The position numbers were made by a program, and so were the translations under genes. Source: Deltaproteobacteria bacterium (GTDB lineage: Bacteria; Desulfobacterota; DSM-4660; Desulfatiglandales; Desulfatiglandaceae). Taken from it: DNA of 64,000 nt. The notes under the pieces were generated by a model. It made no database searches, had not been told where the DNA came from, and saw only the letters and a list, made by a program, of their open reading frames with translations. The stretch is taken from positions 62,001 through 126,000 of the forward strand of contig JAFDIV010000002.1 of the NCBI GenBank assembly GCA_019307815.1, written 5' to 3'. Shown piece by piece: positions 1 to 10,022 of the stretch (its first letter is position 1; each line of letters begins with the position of its first letter).

Positions 1-241
1 TTTGACGCCATCTCCATGCCTTAGTCTCATTGACAAATATCTGGCTCCATACAGGTGATGCCAAAAATAGGGGGGCTTCTTTGGGATGGATCCTGTGAAC
101 CCTAAGAGGATCTGAGCCCGTATGTCTGAGAAGGGATTTGATAGTAACTTACACAATGGTGCAACTTTTATGAATGGACGTATGGCATTGATATTGCAAG
201 AACAATGCTAGAACTTCAGAACAACACGATGGAGGGGCCAA

Positions 242-2134
242 ATGAGAGTAAAGTTAAGGACCAAGATTATTGGTGGGGGGCTTTCCATTGTCTTTTTCAG
301 CCTTCTTTTGTGCACTGTGGTCATCTCAATTATTGTGGGACACCAAAACCGGATTCAGGCGACTCGTTCACTGGCCCGGGCATTTACGCTTATAGATGAC
401 AGATTAACAAATTTGAGAAATAGAATGATTCACCAGGTGAATCAGATTGCATTGCGTAGTGAGCTAGGCGAGCTTGTCAAATTTTACAGTGGTTCCAATG
501 CCAGCCAGGATGCGAGTACAGCGATGGAGGGCCAGCTCATGGACTTGGTGAAGACCCTTTATGAGGATCTCAAGCTCGGCGGATTAAGGAAGGTTAGTAT
601 CTACGATCAGAATGGGACCCTTATCGCATTTGCTAAGGAGGACAAGGGGGTAGCGACTCTGGGATTCTCATTCATTTCAAGTGAAGGTGCTGGCTATAAG
701 GTTGTAACCTTTAAGAAGAAAAAAGAGGGCAACATTGGCCTTCGGGATTTCAAATTCACCCGGGTCTTAACCAATATTAGGACCAAGTATAGAGGTTCGA
801 TTCCCAATGGCCCTATTACTGAATTTATTGTGCTCAATAAGGTATTAGGATTTGCGGCCAGGGCCCCCATATGGGCTACTGACTATGAGACCGTAAGTGA
901 TGACGTTAAAGAGGTAAAGCGGAAAGTGGGGGTGGTTGTCTCTGGTAAACCGATCGATAGCACCATATTGGAGCGGCTGTCTACCCTCACGGGTATGAAA
1001 ATCAATGTGTTTTGGAAAGATAGGATCAGTCAGGGAGTTGTCGCGGATTATAAAAGACTTAAAAAGGAGGCGGTCGAGGCACTAAAGACAAATAAGCAAT
1101 ATGTTCTTAGGGCTAAATTTCAGCCTTTGGTCCAAGATAAACAATTGGGAGATGAGCAATATATAGAAGGGTTGTGTTCCCTGGCGAACCGGGACAAATG
1201 GATGGGCGCTGTTTCTGTGCTTTATTCAAAGGATATATTCAAGAAAAATGCATCCCAGATGATAAAGGCCCTTTGTCTTGTGGCACTGGGTTGCATGTTG
1301 TTGGTCTTACCCCTCACTTTTGTTTTTAGTAAATCCGTTGCCGATCCCATCATAAAGGTCACAGGAGCGCTTGAAAATAGCTCCCAGGAGGTTTCTTCAG
1401 CTTCCTCTCAGGTTTCCGTGGCAAGCCAATCCCTTGCAGAAGGAACGTCCAAGCAGGCTGCCTCTTTGGAACAGACCTTCTCCTCTTTGGAACAGATCTC
1501 CGCCATGACTAAGCAAAATGCCGACAATTCAAAACAGACCTATCAGGTTACTGAGGCACTCAAAACAGGTCTTGAAAAGGCCAATATTTCGATGAAGGCA
1601 CTCATAAAAGCCCTGAACGAGGTCTCGCAGGCCAGCGAGAGTGTCAGCACAGTAGCTGACACAATAAGCGATATTGCATTCCAAACTAATCTTTTGGCCT
1701 TAAATGCCTCAGTGGAGGCGGCGCGGGCAGGAGAGGCGGGCTCTGGGTTCGCGGTGGTGGCTGATGAGGTTAGAAGCCTTGCGCTGCGTGCAGGGGAGGC
1801 GTCTCAGGAGACCCAGCGTCTCCTTGAAAATATCAGAGAAAAGATCGACAAGGGCGTAGGCCTTGTCAACGAGACGGATGATCGGTATCGAGAAGTGGCT
1901 CTTGGGGTTCAAAAGGCCCGTGGGCTAGCGGAAGAGATCTCACATGCAAGCGAGGAACAAGCCGAGGCCATCAGGCAGGTGACGGATGAAGTTCAGACAA
2001 TGAATGAGATCGTCCAGCAAGGGGCGGCCCATGCAGAAGAAACTGCCAGCGCCTCTGAGCATATGAGGGCTCAGGCAATGCGCCTGAAGGAAATTACCAA
2101 AGAAATCATCCTCTCTGTGGGGGAAGTAAAATAA
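242..2134 (+). CDS. Methyl-accepting chemotaxis protein
   Basis: N-terminal TM, periplasmic sensor region, second TM near LCLVALGCMLLVLPLTFVF, conserved MCP hairpin tip motif (DIAFQTNLLALNASVEAARAGEAGSGFAVVADEVRSLA). Confidence 0.95.
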   Translation: MRVKLRTKIIGGGLSIVFFSLLLCTVVISIIVGHQNRIQATRSLARAFTLIDDRLTNLRNRMIHQVNQIALRSELGELVKFYSGSNASQDASTAMEGQLMDLVKTLYEDLKLGGLRKVSIYDQNGTLIAFAKEDKGVATLGFSFISSEGAGYKVVTFKKKKEGNIGLRDFKFTRVLTNIRTKYRGSIPNGPITEFIVLNKVLGFAARAPIWATDYETVSDDVKEVKRKVGVVVSGKPIDSTILERLSTLTGMKINVFWKDRISQGVVADYKRLKKEAVEALKTNKQYVLRAKFQPLVQDKQLGDEQYIEGLCSLANRDKWMGAVSVLYSKDIFKKNASQMIKALCLVALGCMLLVLPLTFVFSKSVADPIIKVTGALENSSQEVSSASSQVSVASQSLAEGTSKQAASLEQTFSSLEQISAMTKQNADNSKQTYQVTEALKTGLEKANISMKALIKALNEVSQASESVSTVADTISDIAFQTNLLALNASVEAARAGEAGSGFAVVADEVRSLALRAGEASQETQRLLENIREKIDKGVGLVNETDDRYREVALGVQKARGLAEEISHASEEQAEAIRQVTDEVQTMNEIVQQGAAHAEETASASEHMRAQAMRLKEITKEIILSVGEVK

Positions 2135-2383
2135 TATGCTAGGCCTGAATGGCCTGTTGCATCACATAACCTTGAGTCTGCGAGAGTGATCATACCTATT
2201 TGCTCCCGCCCATTTATCCCTTTGCCGGGAAATAGCAACTTAGAGTAAGCTGGCTGCTCCCACGAGACGTACCATCAACCTACCCGGCCGTCTCAGGGCC
2301 CAAATTGTACCCATATTATTGCACTTGTCTTGTACAGAGAAAGAGAGACGCCTGTAGCTTGAAAATGCACAGCGAGCGCATTC

Positions 2384-2403
2384 CCCGTAGCTTGCTACGG
2401 GGT
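2384..2403. repeat. Perfect palindrome CCCCGTAGCTTGCTACGGGG (REP-like)
   Basis: 9-bp perfect arms CCCCGTAGC/GCTACGGGG in an intergenic region; a related palindrome lies about 70 bp downstream. Confidence 0.6.
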
Positions 2404-2453
2404 TAGCGAGCGAATCAGAATGGATAAAAAAGAACTCCTTGACATCTGGACGA

Positions 2454-2475
2454 TTCCCTGCAGCTTACTGCAGGG
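2454..2475. repeat. Palindrome TCCCTGCAGCTTACTGCAGGGA (REP-like, related to 2384-2403)
   Basis: 9-bp arms TCCCTGCAG/CTGCAGGGA, both elements preceded by ATTCCC. Confidence 0.6.
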
Positions 2476-2596
2476 AGAGTCAATGCCGAGGAAAAAGTTT
2501 GGGACAGGGGCAGACTTGGGCGATGCATTTTTTGTTGACTATCAGTTTGCATTATGGTAATACCATTTGCAAACAAGACAATAACTGAGTTAACCA

Positions 2597-3355
2597 ATGT
2601 CCAAAAAACTCCCATTTAAACCAGTTAAACGTGCTCGTCTCTATGAGGAAGTGGCCGAGCAGATCAAGGCGGCCATCTTCGACGGACTGCTTGAGCCAGG
2701 AGACAGCCTGCCTTCCGAGAGGGAACTGGCGGAGATGTTTGGCGTGGGCCGCCCCACTATCCGTGAGGCCCTACGTATATTGCACGTTATGGGTCTTATC
2801 GATATTAATGCCGGGATTCGAGGCTCCACGGTAAAGAAAATCGATCTTACCCAGTATCTCGAAACTATCCGCCAGCACCTTGCCTGTCTAATTCAGATGG
2901 ATAAGCAAGCTATTAAGAATATCTGGGAGGTCCGAAAATACGTGGAGCTGGGAATCGCACGTTGTGCGGCCCAAAACGCGACCCCGGAGGAGCTGGATGA
3001 GCTAGAGCAGTTACTTCAGAAAATGGAGGCCTGTGGGGATGACATATATGCCTATTTTCCCCTTGCAGTAGAATTTCACCAAAAATTGGCGCTTGCCTCG
3101 GGCAACAGCGTCTTCTACATCATCTGGAATATGTTTCAGGACATTCTGCTTAAGGGCTATATGCCAATGCTGGAAGAACTCTTCCCTGAAGGGCCCCACG
3201 GACTTTTAAAGGCAAACAAAGTGCTTTTCTCGGCCATCAAGTCTGGTGACCCATCTGAAATCGAGCGGGCAATGCAGATTCATGCTGAAGAAGAATTCCT
3301 GTTTTCCACGAATAGGCTATCCAAAAACAGCAAAAACCCACGGACAAAACAGTGA
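2597..3355 (+). CDS. FadR/GntR-family transcriptional regulator
   Basis: N-terminal wHTH (LYEEVAEQIKAAIFDGLLEPGDSLPSERELAEMFGVGRPTIREALRILHVMGLI) and FCD-like C-terminal domain. Confidence 0.92.
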   Translation: MSKKLPFKPVKRARLYEEVAEQIKAAIFDGLLEPGDSLPSERELAEMFGVGRPTIREALRILHVMGLIDINAGIRGSTVKKIDLTQYLETIRQHLACLIQMDKQAIKNIWEVRKYVELGIARCAAQNATPEELDELEQLLQKMEACGDDIYAYFPLAVEFHQKLALASGNSVFYIIWNMFQDILLKGYMPMLEELFPEGPHGLLKANKVLFSAIKSGDPSEIERAMQIHAEEEFLFSTNRLSKNSKNPRTKQ

Positions 3356-3422
3356 GTCCCTTGGGCCTCTCTGTTTCATTGTTTTTATGTAATGTTTTAT
3401 GACATAGAAGGGGGAAATACCA

Positions 3423-4529
3423 ATGAATATAGGGGTGCCAAAAGAAATCAAATCGGCTGAAAACAGGGTGGCTGCAACGCCCGCGGGTGTTAAGGCCTTT
3501 ATAGATCATGGGCATCGGGTATTTGTGGAGAAAGGAGCCGGTATTGGCTCAGGGTTCAGGGATGAGGAATATGTAAAGGCAGGGGCAAGAATCCTTGAAA
3601 ATCCCGAAGATATCTGGGGTGAAGCAGATATGATCATCAAGGTTAAGGAACCCATCGGCCCCGAGTTTGATAGGATGCGACCTGGCCAGATCCTTTTCAC
3701 CTATCTCCATTTGGCCGCAGACCGGGAACTAACCCAAAAGCTTCTGGAGTGCAAGATAGTGGGGGTGGCTTATGAAACCGTCCAACTTGACGACGGGTCC
3801 CTTCCACTTCTCTCTCCCATGAGTGAGGTGGCCGGTCGGCTTTCTATCCAGATGGGTGCATTCAGTTTAGAGGCCAAGAATGGGGGCATGGGGATACTTT
3901 TGTCCGGTGTCTCAGGAGTGCGTCCGGCTCGGGTAACGATCATTGGCGGTGGCGTTGCAGGTCTTTCCGCAGCCACCGTGGCAGTTGGCATGGGCGCTCA
4001 GGTTTCCATATTGGACAACAATCCCTTGCGACTCCGTTACCTGGAAGATATTACAGACTCCCGCCTGATAACTATTATGTCAAATCCCGCCAATATTGAG
4101 GAAGAATGTGTTAATAGCCATCTTGTCATATGCTCAGTCCTGATTCCTGGGGCAAAGGCCCCAAAGCTTATCACCAGGGACATTGTCCGGCGCATGATGC
4201 CGGGGGCCGCAATTGTAGATATTTCCATTGACCAAGGCGGGTGCTGTGAGACTTCGCGGCCCACCACACATGAAGATCCAACATTTATTGAAGAAGGTGT
4301 GGTTCATTACTGTGTGGCAAATATGCCGGGGGCGGTGCCGCGAACCTCGACCATCGCTCTCACTAATGTTACGTTGGCCTATGGCCTTGCCATTGCCGAC
4401 AAGGGACTTGAAAAGGCCATGGCAGATGATCCCGCCCTGAGGAAGGGTCTTAATATAATGAATGGCGAGGTGTGCCATCCTGCGGTGGCAGATACCTTTG
4501 GGATGACCTGTGCGTCAGTGGATTTTTGA
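3423..4529 (+). CDS. ald: Alanine dehydrogenase
   Basis: [26 protein letters not shown], Rossmann motif [41 protein letters not shown]. Confidence 0.95.
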   Translation: MNIGVPKEIKSAENRVAATPAGVKAFIDHGHRVFVEKGAGIGSGFRDEEYVKAGARILENPEDIWGEADMIIKVKEPIGPEFDRMRPGQILFTYLHLAADRELTQKLLECKIVGVAYETVQLDDGSLPLLSPMSEVAGRLSIQMGAFSLEAKNGGMGILLSGVSGVRPARVTIIGGGVAGLSAATVAVGMGAQVSILDNNPLRLRYLEDITDSRLITIMSNPANIEEECVNSHLVICSVLIPGAKAPKLITRDIVRRMMPGAAIVDISIDQGGCCETSRPTTHEDPTFIEEGVVHYCVANMPGAVPRTSTIALTNVTLAYGLAIADKGLEKAMADDPALRKGLNIMNGEVCHPAVADTFGMTCASVDF

Positions 4530-4636
4530 CCAGCCAGTCCTGTTCTAGTTCATTGTTTTTAGGGCTAATTAGCCGCTTTGATAGGGTGGGGAGCAAACGC
4601 CCCATAGGGGCAAAAATCACTAATGGAGGTATTGCC

Positions 4637-5632
4637 ATGAAGACAAAAAGATTCCTAAAAATTGTTGTTTTGGCCTTGGCGCTGTCCCTGATTGCGTCTT
4701 TGCCCAGTACGGCCATGGCCAGAAAATGGAAGGCTGGAGGAGTCGCACCTGCCAATACCCTTGACGATGATGCATTAAAGAAATGGTGTGCACTTGTGAA
4801 GGAAAAGACAGGTGGGAAGATTGTATTAGACGAATTTCCCGGTGAACAATTGGGTCCTTACCGTGACATGTTTGACAATGTTGTGAGGGGAGTCCAAGAA
4901 GCCGGTCTTCTGCCGCTTAGCCCGGAATTTGATAAGCGCCTCCAAGCAGGCTACACCATTTATTTGGCCCGTACCTGGGAGGAGGGACGGAAGGTCTATG
5001 CGCCGGGAGGTTGGATGTTCAAACTCCTGGAACCCATATTCCTTGAACTTGGGATCAAGCCACTCGGATTCTATTTCATGGGGATGGATGGCTTCGGTAG
5101 TACCAAGGGTCCTGTTGTACTGCCTCAAGACGTCAAAAGGTTGGGAATAAAGGTACGCACCTGGAATCCGGCTGATAGGCTGTTTTTCCAGGAAATGGGT
5201 GCGCAGACCGTTGATATTTCCTTTTCAGAGCTTTTTACCTCTTTACAGACCGGTGTAGCGCATGCCCAGGACAACGCCCCTCTAATTACCTACACCTATT
5301 TAAGAGATGTCACAAAATACTATACTGACACCAACCATCTTTTTGAGCCCCTTGTCCTTATGGTAAATTTAAAGCTTTGGAATAAGCAGCCACCTGCAAT
5401 CCAGAAGGCCATTCAAGAGGCAGCGGACGAGGCCCTGGCCTGGGCAAACAGCAAGGCCGAACAGACCGCCGAGGAGTACCTGAAGAAAATGGAAGCATAC
5501 GGCATAAAGGTTACCAGGCTTACCCCTGAGCAGAGGGCAGAGTGGTATAAGTATGGGGTTAAGAGCTGGGACAAGTTTGAGAAGATCATTGGCAAAAAAA
5601 CAATGGACATTATTCGTAGTCACGCCAAGTAG
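4637..5632 (+). CDS. TRAP transporter substrate-binding protein, DctP family
   Basis: Signal peptide, DctP-like domain; followed by DctQ and DctM. Start taken at internal ATG 4637. Confidence 0.88.
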   Translation: MKTKRFLKIVVLALALSLIASLPSTAMARKWKAGGVAPANTLDDDALKKWCALVKEKTGGKIVLDEFPGEQLGPYRDMFDNVVRGVQEAGLLPLSPEFDKRLQAGYTIYLARTWEEGRKVYAPGGWMFKLLEPIFLELGIKPLGFYFMGMDGFGSTKGPVVLPQDVKRLGIKVRTWNPADRLFFQEMGAQTVDISFSELFTSLQTGVAHAQDNAPLITYTYLRDVTKYYTDTNHLFEPLVLMVNLKLWNKQPPAIQKAIQEAADEALAWANSKAEQTAEEYLKKMEAYGIKVTRLTPEQRAEWYKYGVKSWDKFEKIIGKKTMDIIRSHAK

Positions 5633-5680
5633 ATGAAATAACAACAGCTTGGCCAAGGGGCGACCCAATGGGGCCGCCTC

Positions 5681-6202
5681 TTGGTTGTGAGGGTTACATT
5701 GGAAGGCCGAATCGATAAGATTTTGAGATTCCTCCACATTGCAGAAGACGCTGGGCGTATAGCGACCATTGTGGCCATGACCATACTTGTCTTCATTCAG
5801 GTAATGGCCAGGATATTTTTCAAATGGTCTTCCCCTGCCATGGAAGAGGCCGCACGGTTCATAATGGTCTGGTCCATTTTCATAGGAGCAGTGGTCACCA
5901 CTAGGGAAGACAGCCATATCAGGATGGGCGGTATTTTCCATGGTCAAAAAGGACAGCTCTGGTTTGAGCTCTTTGTAAAGGCGGTAGCCCTTTTTTTCCT
6001 GTGTGTGTTCGTGTCCTGGTCCTATGATTTCGTGCTGCATTCCATAAGAAGGGGTATGAATTCAATTGTCTTACGTGTTCCCATGGTGGTTGTGCACAGT
6101 TGCTTTTTGGTAACGGGCATTCTCATGGTTTTCCATACCCTTGTCCATTTCATCAGGCAGATGGAAAAAGTCATTGGGTTCTATCGGGGGAGCAAGAAAT
6201 GA
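5681..6202 (+). CDS. TRAP transporter small permease, DctQ family
   Basis: 4-TM protein with EEAARFIMVWSIFIGAVVTTREDSHIRM motif, between DctP and DctM. Confidence 0.9.
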   Translation: MVVRVTLEGRIDKILRFLHIAEDAGRIATIVAMTILVFIQVMARIFFKWSSPAMEEAARFIMVWSIFIGAVVTTREDSHIRMGGIFHGQKGQLWFELFVKAVALFFLCVFVSWSYDFVLHSIRRGMNSIVLRVPMVVVHSCFLVTGILMVFHTLVHFIRQMEKVIGFYRGSKK

Positions 6203-7497
6203 CCTTGTTGTTGCTCATGATAGCCCTCACTGTTGTCTTGATCATTATAGGGCTTCCTCTCTATGTCTCCTTTGGCATTGGCGGATTGGCCATGATCGTT
6301 GGCCTAGGGATGAATCCTGGCTTTGCGGTTCCCGCCATCTTTACCAATCTTAATTCATTTGTACTAATGGCTATCCCGTTTTTCATATTTGCTGGAGGCA
6401 TTATGACGGCCTCTGGCATATCCACCCGAATAGTCGATTTTGCGCACTCTATAGTTGGCCGTTTTAGGGGTGGACTTGGACTTGTTACGGTTGTCTCCTG
6501 CGCCTTGTTTGGTGCCATTTCAGGCTCATCAGCTTCCTCAGTGGCCACTATTGGCATGACCATTCTTCCCCAAATGGAGAAATATGGGTACAAGAAAGAG
6601 TATTCCACTGCCTTGGTTGCCTGCTCTGGCCTTTTAGGACAACTTATCCCACCCAGTATCCCCATGATTCTCTTTGGTATGCTGACCAATACTTCTGTGG
6701 CCGGGTGCTTTCTGGCCGCAGCTGGCCCAGGTATCCTGATAATCTTTGCATATGGTGTAATAAACTATGTATATTGCCGTCGAAGGCCGGAGATCAAGGT
6801 GGAGGAACGCCTGCCTTTGGTTCAGACCGCCATCCACATTGGGAACTCGGCCAAGCGTTCGGCAACGGCTCTTATAATGCCAATCTTGGTCCTTGGAGGC
6901 ATTTATGGGGGTGTTTTTACACCTACTGAGGCGGGCTGTGTAGCGGCTGTGTATGCTATTCTGGTGGGGGTGATTTCTCGCAAACTGGATATGAAAGGAT
7001 TTGTTAGGGCAGCAGAGGAAACTGCGAGCATTGAAGGGGCCATCGTGTTCATTATGGCCTTCATAATGGTTATGAGCCGTATCTTTACTTATGAGCGCCT
7101 ACCGGATGCCATTGCAGCGGCCATGCTTAGCCTCACCAATAACAAGATAATCTTGTTGTTGCTTATCAATCTATTCATGATATTGATGGGAATGATCATG
7201 GATGACATAAGTAGCATGCTCATTGTGGCCCCCCTTCTGTTTCCGTTGTTTATGAAAATGGGAATAAGCCCATATCAAATGGCCGCTATCCTGGCCGTAA
7301 ACCAAGGAAGCGGGCAGATGACTCCACCAGTAGCCACAAACTTGTTCACCGCTGCCAGGGTCTCAGGGGTTCCTGTATCAGCATTTGTAAAAGACTGCAT
7401 CCCTTTTCTTTTGTTTGGTAGCTTGCCCGTTTTGCTCTTGGTTACCTTTTTGCCAGGGGTCTCTCTCTGGTTACCCCAACTGATTCTAGGGCATTAG
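6199..7497 (+). CDS. TRAP transporter large permease, DctM family
   Basis: Polytopic protein with SGSSASSVATIGMTILPQMEKYGY and LIPPSIPMILFG motifs; start at ATG 6199 overlapping dctQ. Confidence 0.93.
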   Translation: MTLLLLMIALTVVLIIIGLPLYVSFGIGGLAMIVGLGMNPGFAVPAIFTNLNSFVLMAIPFFIFAGGIMTASGISTRIVDFAHSIVGRFRGGLGLVTVVSCALFGAISGSSASSVATIGMTILPQMEKYGYKKEYSTALVACSGLLGQLIPPSIPMILFGMLTNTSVAGCFLAAAGPGILIIFAYGVINYVYCRRRPEIKVEERLPLVQTAIHIGNSAKRSATALIMPILVLGGIYGGVFTPTEAGCVAAVYAILVGVISRKLDMKGFVRAAEETASIEGAIVFIMAFIMVMSRIFTYERLPDAIAAAMLSLTNNKIILLLLINLFMILMGMIMDDISSMLIVAPLLFPLFMKMGISPYQMAAILAVNQGSGQMTPPVATNLFTAARVSGVPVSAFVKDCIPFLLFGSLPVLLLVTFLPGVSLWLPQLILGH

Positions 7498-7567
7498 CAC
7501 TCAAAGAAGTGTAATTATGATATTATTTTGGCATCTTGAAACGTACAATGCATCAAGGAGGTAGTAA

Positions 7568-8473
7568 ATGTTTGAACACCTGCAAGTTTGGATGAATGGG
7601 AAAATGGTGCCATGGGGGCAGGCCAATGTCCATATCATGTCCCACGGCTTTAGTCGGGGATCGGCGATTTTCGATGTTTTTGGAATCCATCCCAGCCCTA
7701 AGGGTCCAGTAGCCTTCAGGATGGATAAACACCTGGATCGTCTATTCAGGAGCGCAGAGCTGTTAGGAATGGAAATGGCCTATAACAAAGATGAGGTGAG
7801 AATAGCCGTAGGGGAGTGCGTGAAGGCAAACAATATCAGCCGCGGCCTTATAAAGATTTTGGCCTATTACGGAGAAGAAGCGATTATATCCCTTGTCTTG
7901 GATTCCAAGCTCGATCTTGCCATTTGCGCTATTCCTGAAACAGATGATTTGAAGCTTGACCGGGCAGACCCCATTGATATCTGTTTTGCCAGATGGCGAA
8001 AAATCCACCCAGCCACTGTACCGGTTGAGGCAAAGGCGTGCTCTAACTATCTCAATGGAATGCTGGCACGAAAGGATGCAGTAAGCCGAGGCTATGACAT
8101 TGGTATAACCCTTACAGTGGGCGGGTACGTGGCAGAGGGTTCTATTGAGTCCATTTTCATGGTCAAGGACGGTGTGGTCAAGACCCCTCCGCTAGGCAAT
8201 ATCCTGCAGAGTGTGACCAGAATGTCCATCCTTGAGGCGGTGCCGGCCATTGGCATTAAAGTGAAGGAAGAGCAAATAATGCCCCAAGACCTTTTGGCAG
8301 CAGATGAAATCTTCGTGTGTCACACTGGCATAAAGGTGCTCCCTGTAAGAAGGATCGAAGACCGGACACTAGCCCACGCGCCTGGGCCTGTGAGTTCAAA
8401 GATTGCCAAGCTGATGGATGACATCTGCAATGGCCGGGATGAGCGCTTTAAGGATTGGCTCCAGCCTGTATGA
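7568..8473 (+). CDS. Class-IV PLP aminotransferase (branched-chain or D-amino-acid aminotransferase-like)
   Basis: Fold-type IV motifs (VEAKACSNYLNGMLARKDAVSRGYDIGITLTVGGYVAEGSIESIFMVKDGVVKTPPLGNILQSVTR). Confidence 0.88.
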   Translation: MFEHLQVWMNGKMVPWGQANVHIMSHGFSRGSAIFDVFGIHPSPKGPVAFRMDKHLDRLFRSAELLGMEMAYNKDEVRIAVGECVKANNISRGLIKILAYYGEEAIISLVLDSKLDLAICAIPETDDLKLDRADPIDICFARWRKIHPATVPVEAKACSNYLNGMLARKDAVSRGYDIGITLTVGGYVAEGSIESIFMVKDGVVKTPPLGNILQSVTRMSILEAVPAIGIKVKEEQIMPQDLLAADEIFVCHTGIKVLPVRRIEDRTLAHAPGPVSSKIAKLMDDICNGRDERFKDWLQPV

Positions 8474-8474
8474 C

Positions 8475-8617
8475 TAATGCCCATCCACAAATAGTGGTTT
8501 GCAGATGGGAGCTTTCAGCATGCGGCCCTGCCTAACGGCTGGCAGGGCTGAGAGCTTATGACTCCATTCAGCGTGCTTACAGCAAGCAGAAGATCTTTGA
8601 TTTATGGATGGGCACTA
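8475..8617. other. Structured intergenic element with nested inverted repeats
   Basis: TGCCCATCCA (8478-8487) pairs with TGGATGGGCA (8605-8614); AGCTTTCA (8510-8517) with TGAGAGCT (8549-8556); GCCCTGCC (8525-8532) with GGCAGGGC (8541-8548); competing hairpin CCATCCACAAA...TTTGCAGATGG (8481-8508). Confidence 0.5.
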
Positions 8618-8655
8618 ACTAAGACTATTGCTTTTTTCTAAAGAGGGATGAGAAG

Positions 8656-9774
8656 TTGCGAGCAGCGTGGATTGAGGTCAGTTTGTCTGCTATAAAGGAG
8701 AACATCCGGGCCTTTAAGAGTATCCTTTCCCAGGACTCTGAGATAATGGGGATTGTCAAGGCCGAAGCATACGGACATGGGGCTGCCGAGGTGGCGGGGG
8801 CCTTGAGGGAAGAAGGCATCAAGCGCTTTGGTGTGGCCCTTGTTCAAGAAGGTGTAGAACTCAGAGAGAGGGGTTTTGATGAGCCTATCCTGATACTTGG
8901 CTATACCCCGGAGGAAGATTTTCCTCTGGCCCTACGCTATGGGCTGACCCTTACCTTGTACAACTTATCACAGGCCAGGGCCCTGGATAGATACGCGGCA
9001 GAAGCAGGAAAACCCGCAAAGGCCCACATAAAGGTGGACACTGGTATGGGCAGGATTGGATTCCAGCCCGAAAAGACTGCTGTAGAGACTATTGTACAGA
9101 TTGCTGGCTTGCCCAACGTGGCTTTAGAGGGCATCTTTAGCCACTTGGCATGGGCCGACAATCAGGAAAGTGATTTTACAGACCTCCAGTTTGGCCGGTT
9201 CCAGCGATTCATCGCTGATTTGGCCCAAGCCGGGGTCCGGTTCCCCTTTAAGCACATCGCCAACAGCGCTGCAACCATCAATTTCCCGCATATGCATTTG
9301 GACCTGGTGCGAATAGGAATCTCTTTATATGGTTTGTATCCTGACACACAGATGGCGATCAATCCAAAAATAGAACTTCACCCTGCCATGCAGGTCAAGG
9401 CGACACTGGTGCATGTGAAGGAAGTCCCTCCAGGCACCCCACTGAGCTATGGATGTACATTTACCACTCAGCGAAGGTCTCTTATCGGTACTGTACCAAT
9501 GGGCTATGCAGACGGTGTTCCTCGGGTGCTTTCCAACAAGGGGGGAGTCCTCATCAGGGGCAGGCGTTGCCCTATTGTAGGCAGGGTATGTATGGATCAG
9601 TTCATGGTTGACCTCACTGATCTGCGAACCGCAGCCGTGGGGGATGAGGTGGTCTTTTTGGGCTCTCAGGGCAAAGAAAATATCACTGCTGATGAGATTG
9701 CCGAGAAAGCGGGAACCATATCCTATGAGATCGTGACTCGAATGTCAGACAGATTACCAAGAAGATATTATTGA
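8656..9774 (+). CDS. alr: Alanine racemase
   Basis: WIEVSLSAIKENIRAFK, VKAEAYGHGA (PLP lysine), VDTGMGRIGF, GRVCMDQFMVDLTD. Confidence 0.95.
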   Translation: MRAAWIEVSLSAIKENIRAFKSILSQDSEIMGIVKAEAYGHGAAEVAGALREEGIKRFGVALVQEGVELRERGFDEPILILGYTPEEDFPLALRYGLTLTLYNLSQARALDRYAAEAGKPAKAHIKVDTGMGRIGFQPEKTAVETIVQIAGLPNVALEGIFSHLAWADNQESDFTDLQFGRFQRFIADLAQAGVRFPFKHIANSAATINFPHMHLDLVRIGISLYGLYPDTQMAINPKIELHPAMQVKATLVHVKEVPPGTPLSYGCTFTTQRRSLIGTVPMGYADGVPRVLSNKGGVLIRGRRCPIVGRVCMDQFMVDLTDLRTAAVGDEVVFLGSQGKENITADEIAEKAGTISYEIVTRMSDRLPRRYY

Positions 9775-9928
9775 TATCTCAGGGTTCTCTCTCCTATCTT
9801 CTCTCTTGCTTGTATCGGAGAGCAGTGAACGGTGAGCAAGGATCTTTTTTTGCCCACCACCTCAAGCGAACCACTCCTTACCTCCTAACACAGCTTCACC
9901 TTTCTCTTTATAACTGACAGTCCATTAT

Positions 9929-9972
9929 GTCATTCCCGCGAAAGCCCGCCTGCTACTGCAGGCGGGAGTCCG
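9929..9972. repeat. Intergenic palindromic repeat (CATTCCCGCGAAAGCCCGCCTGCTACTGCAGGCGGGAGTCC)
   Basis: CCCGCCTGC/GCAGGCGGG arms; resembles the CATTCCCGCGAAAGCGGGAATCC-type intergenic palindromes common in bacterial genomes. Confidence 0.55.
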
Positions 9973-10022
9973 AGAAAACCCTCCTTAGGTTTCAATATTA
10001 ATATCAATCACTTGAATAATTT

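Noticed and set aside
5369-6040. 223-aa minus-strand ORF opposite dctP/dctQ
   Set aside because: Antisense to well-supported TRAP genes; composition is shadow-like.
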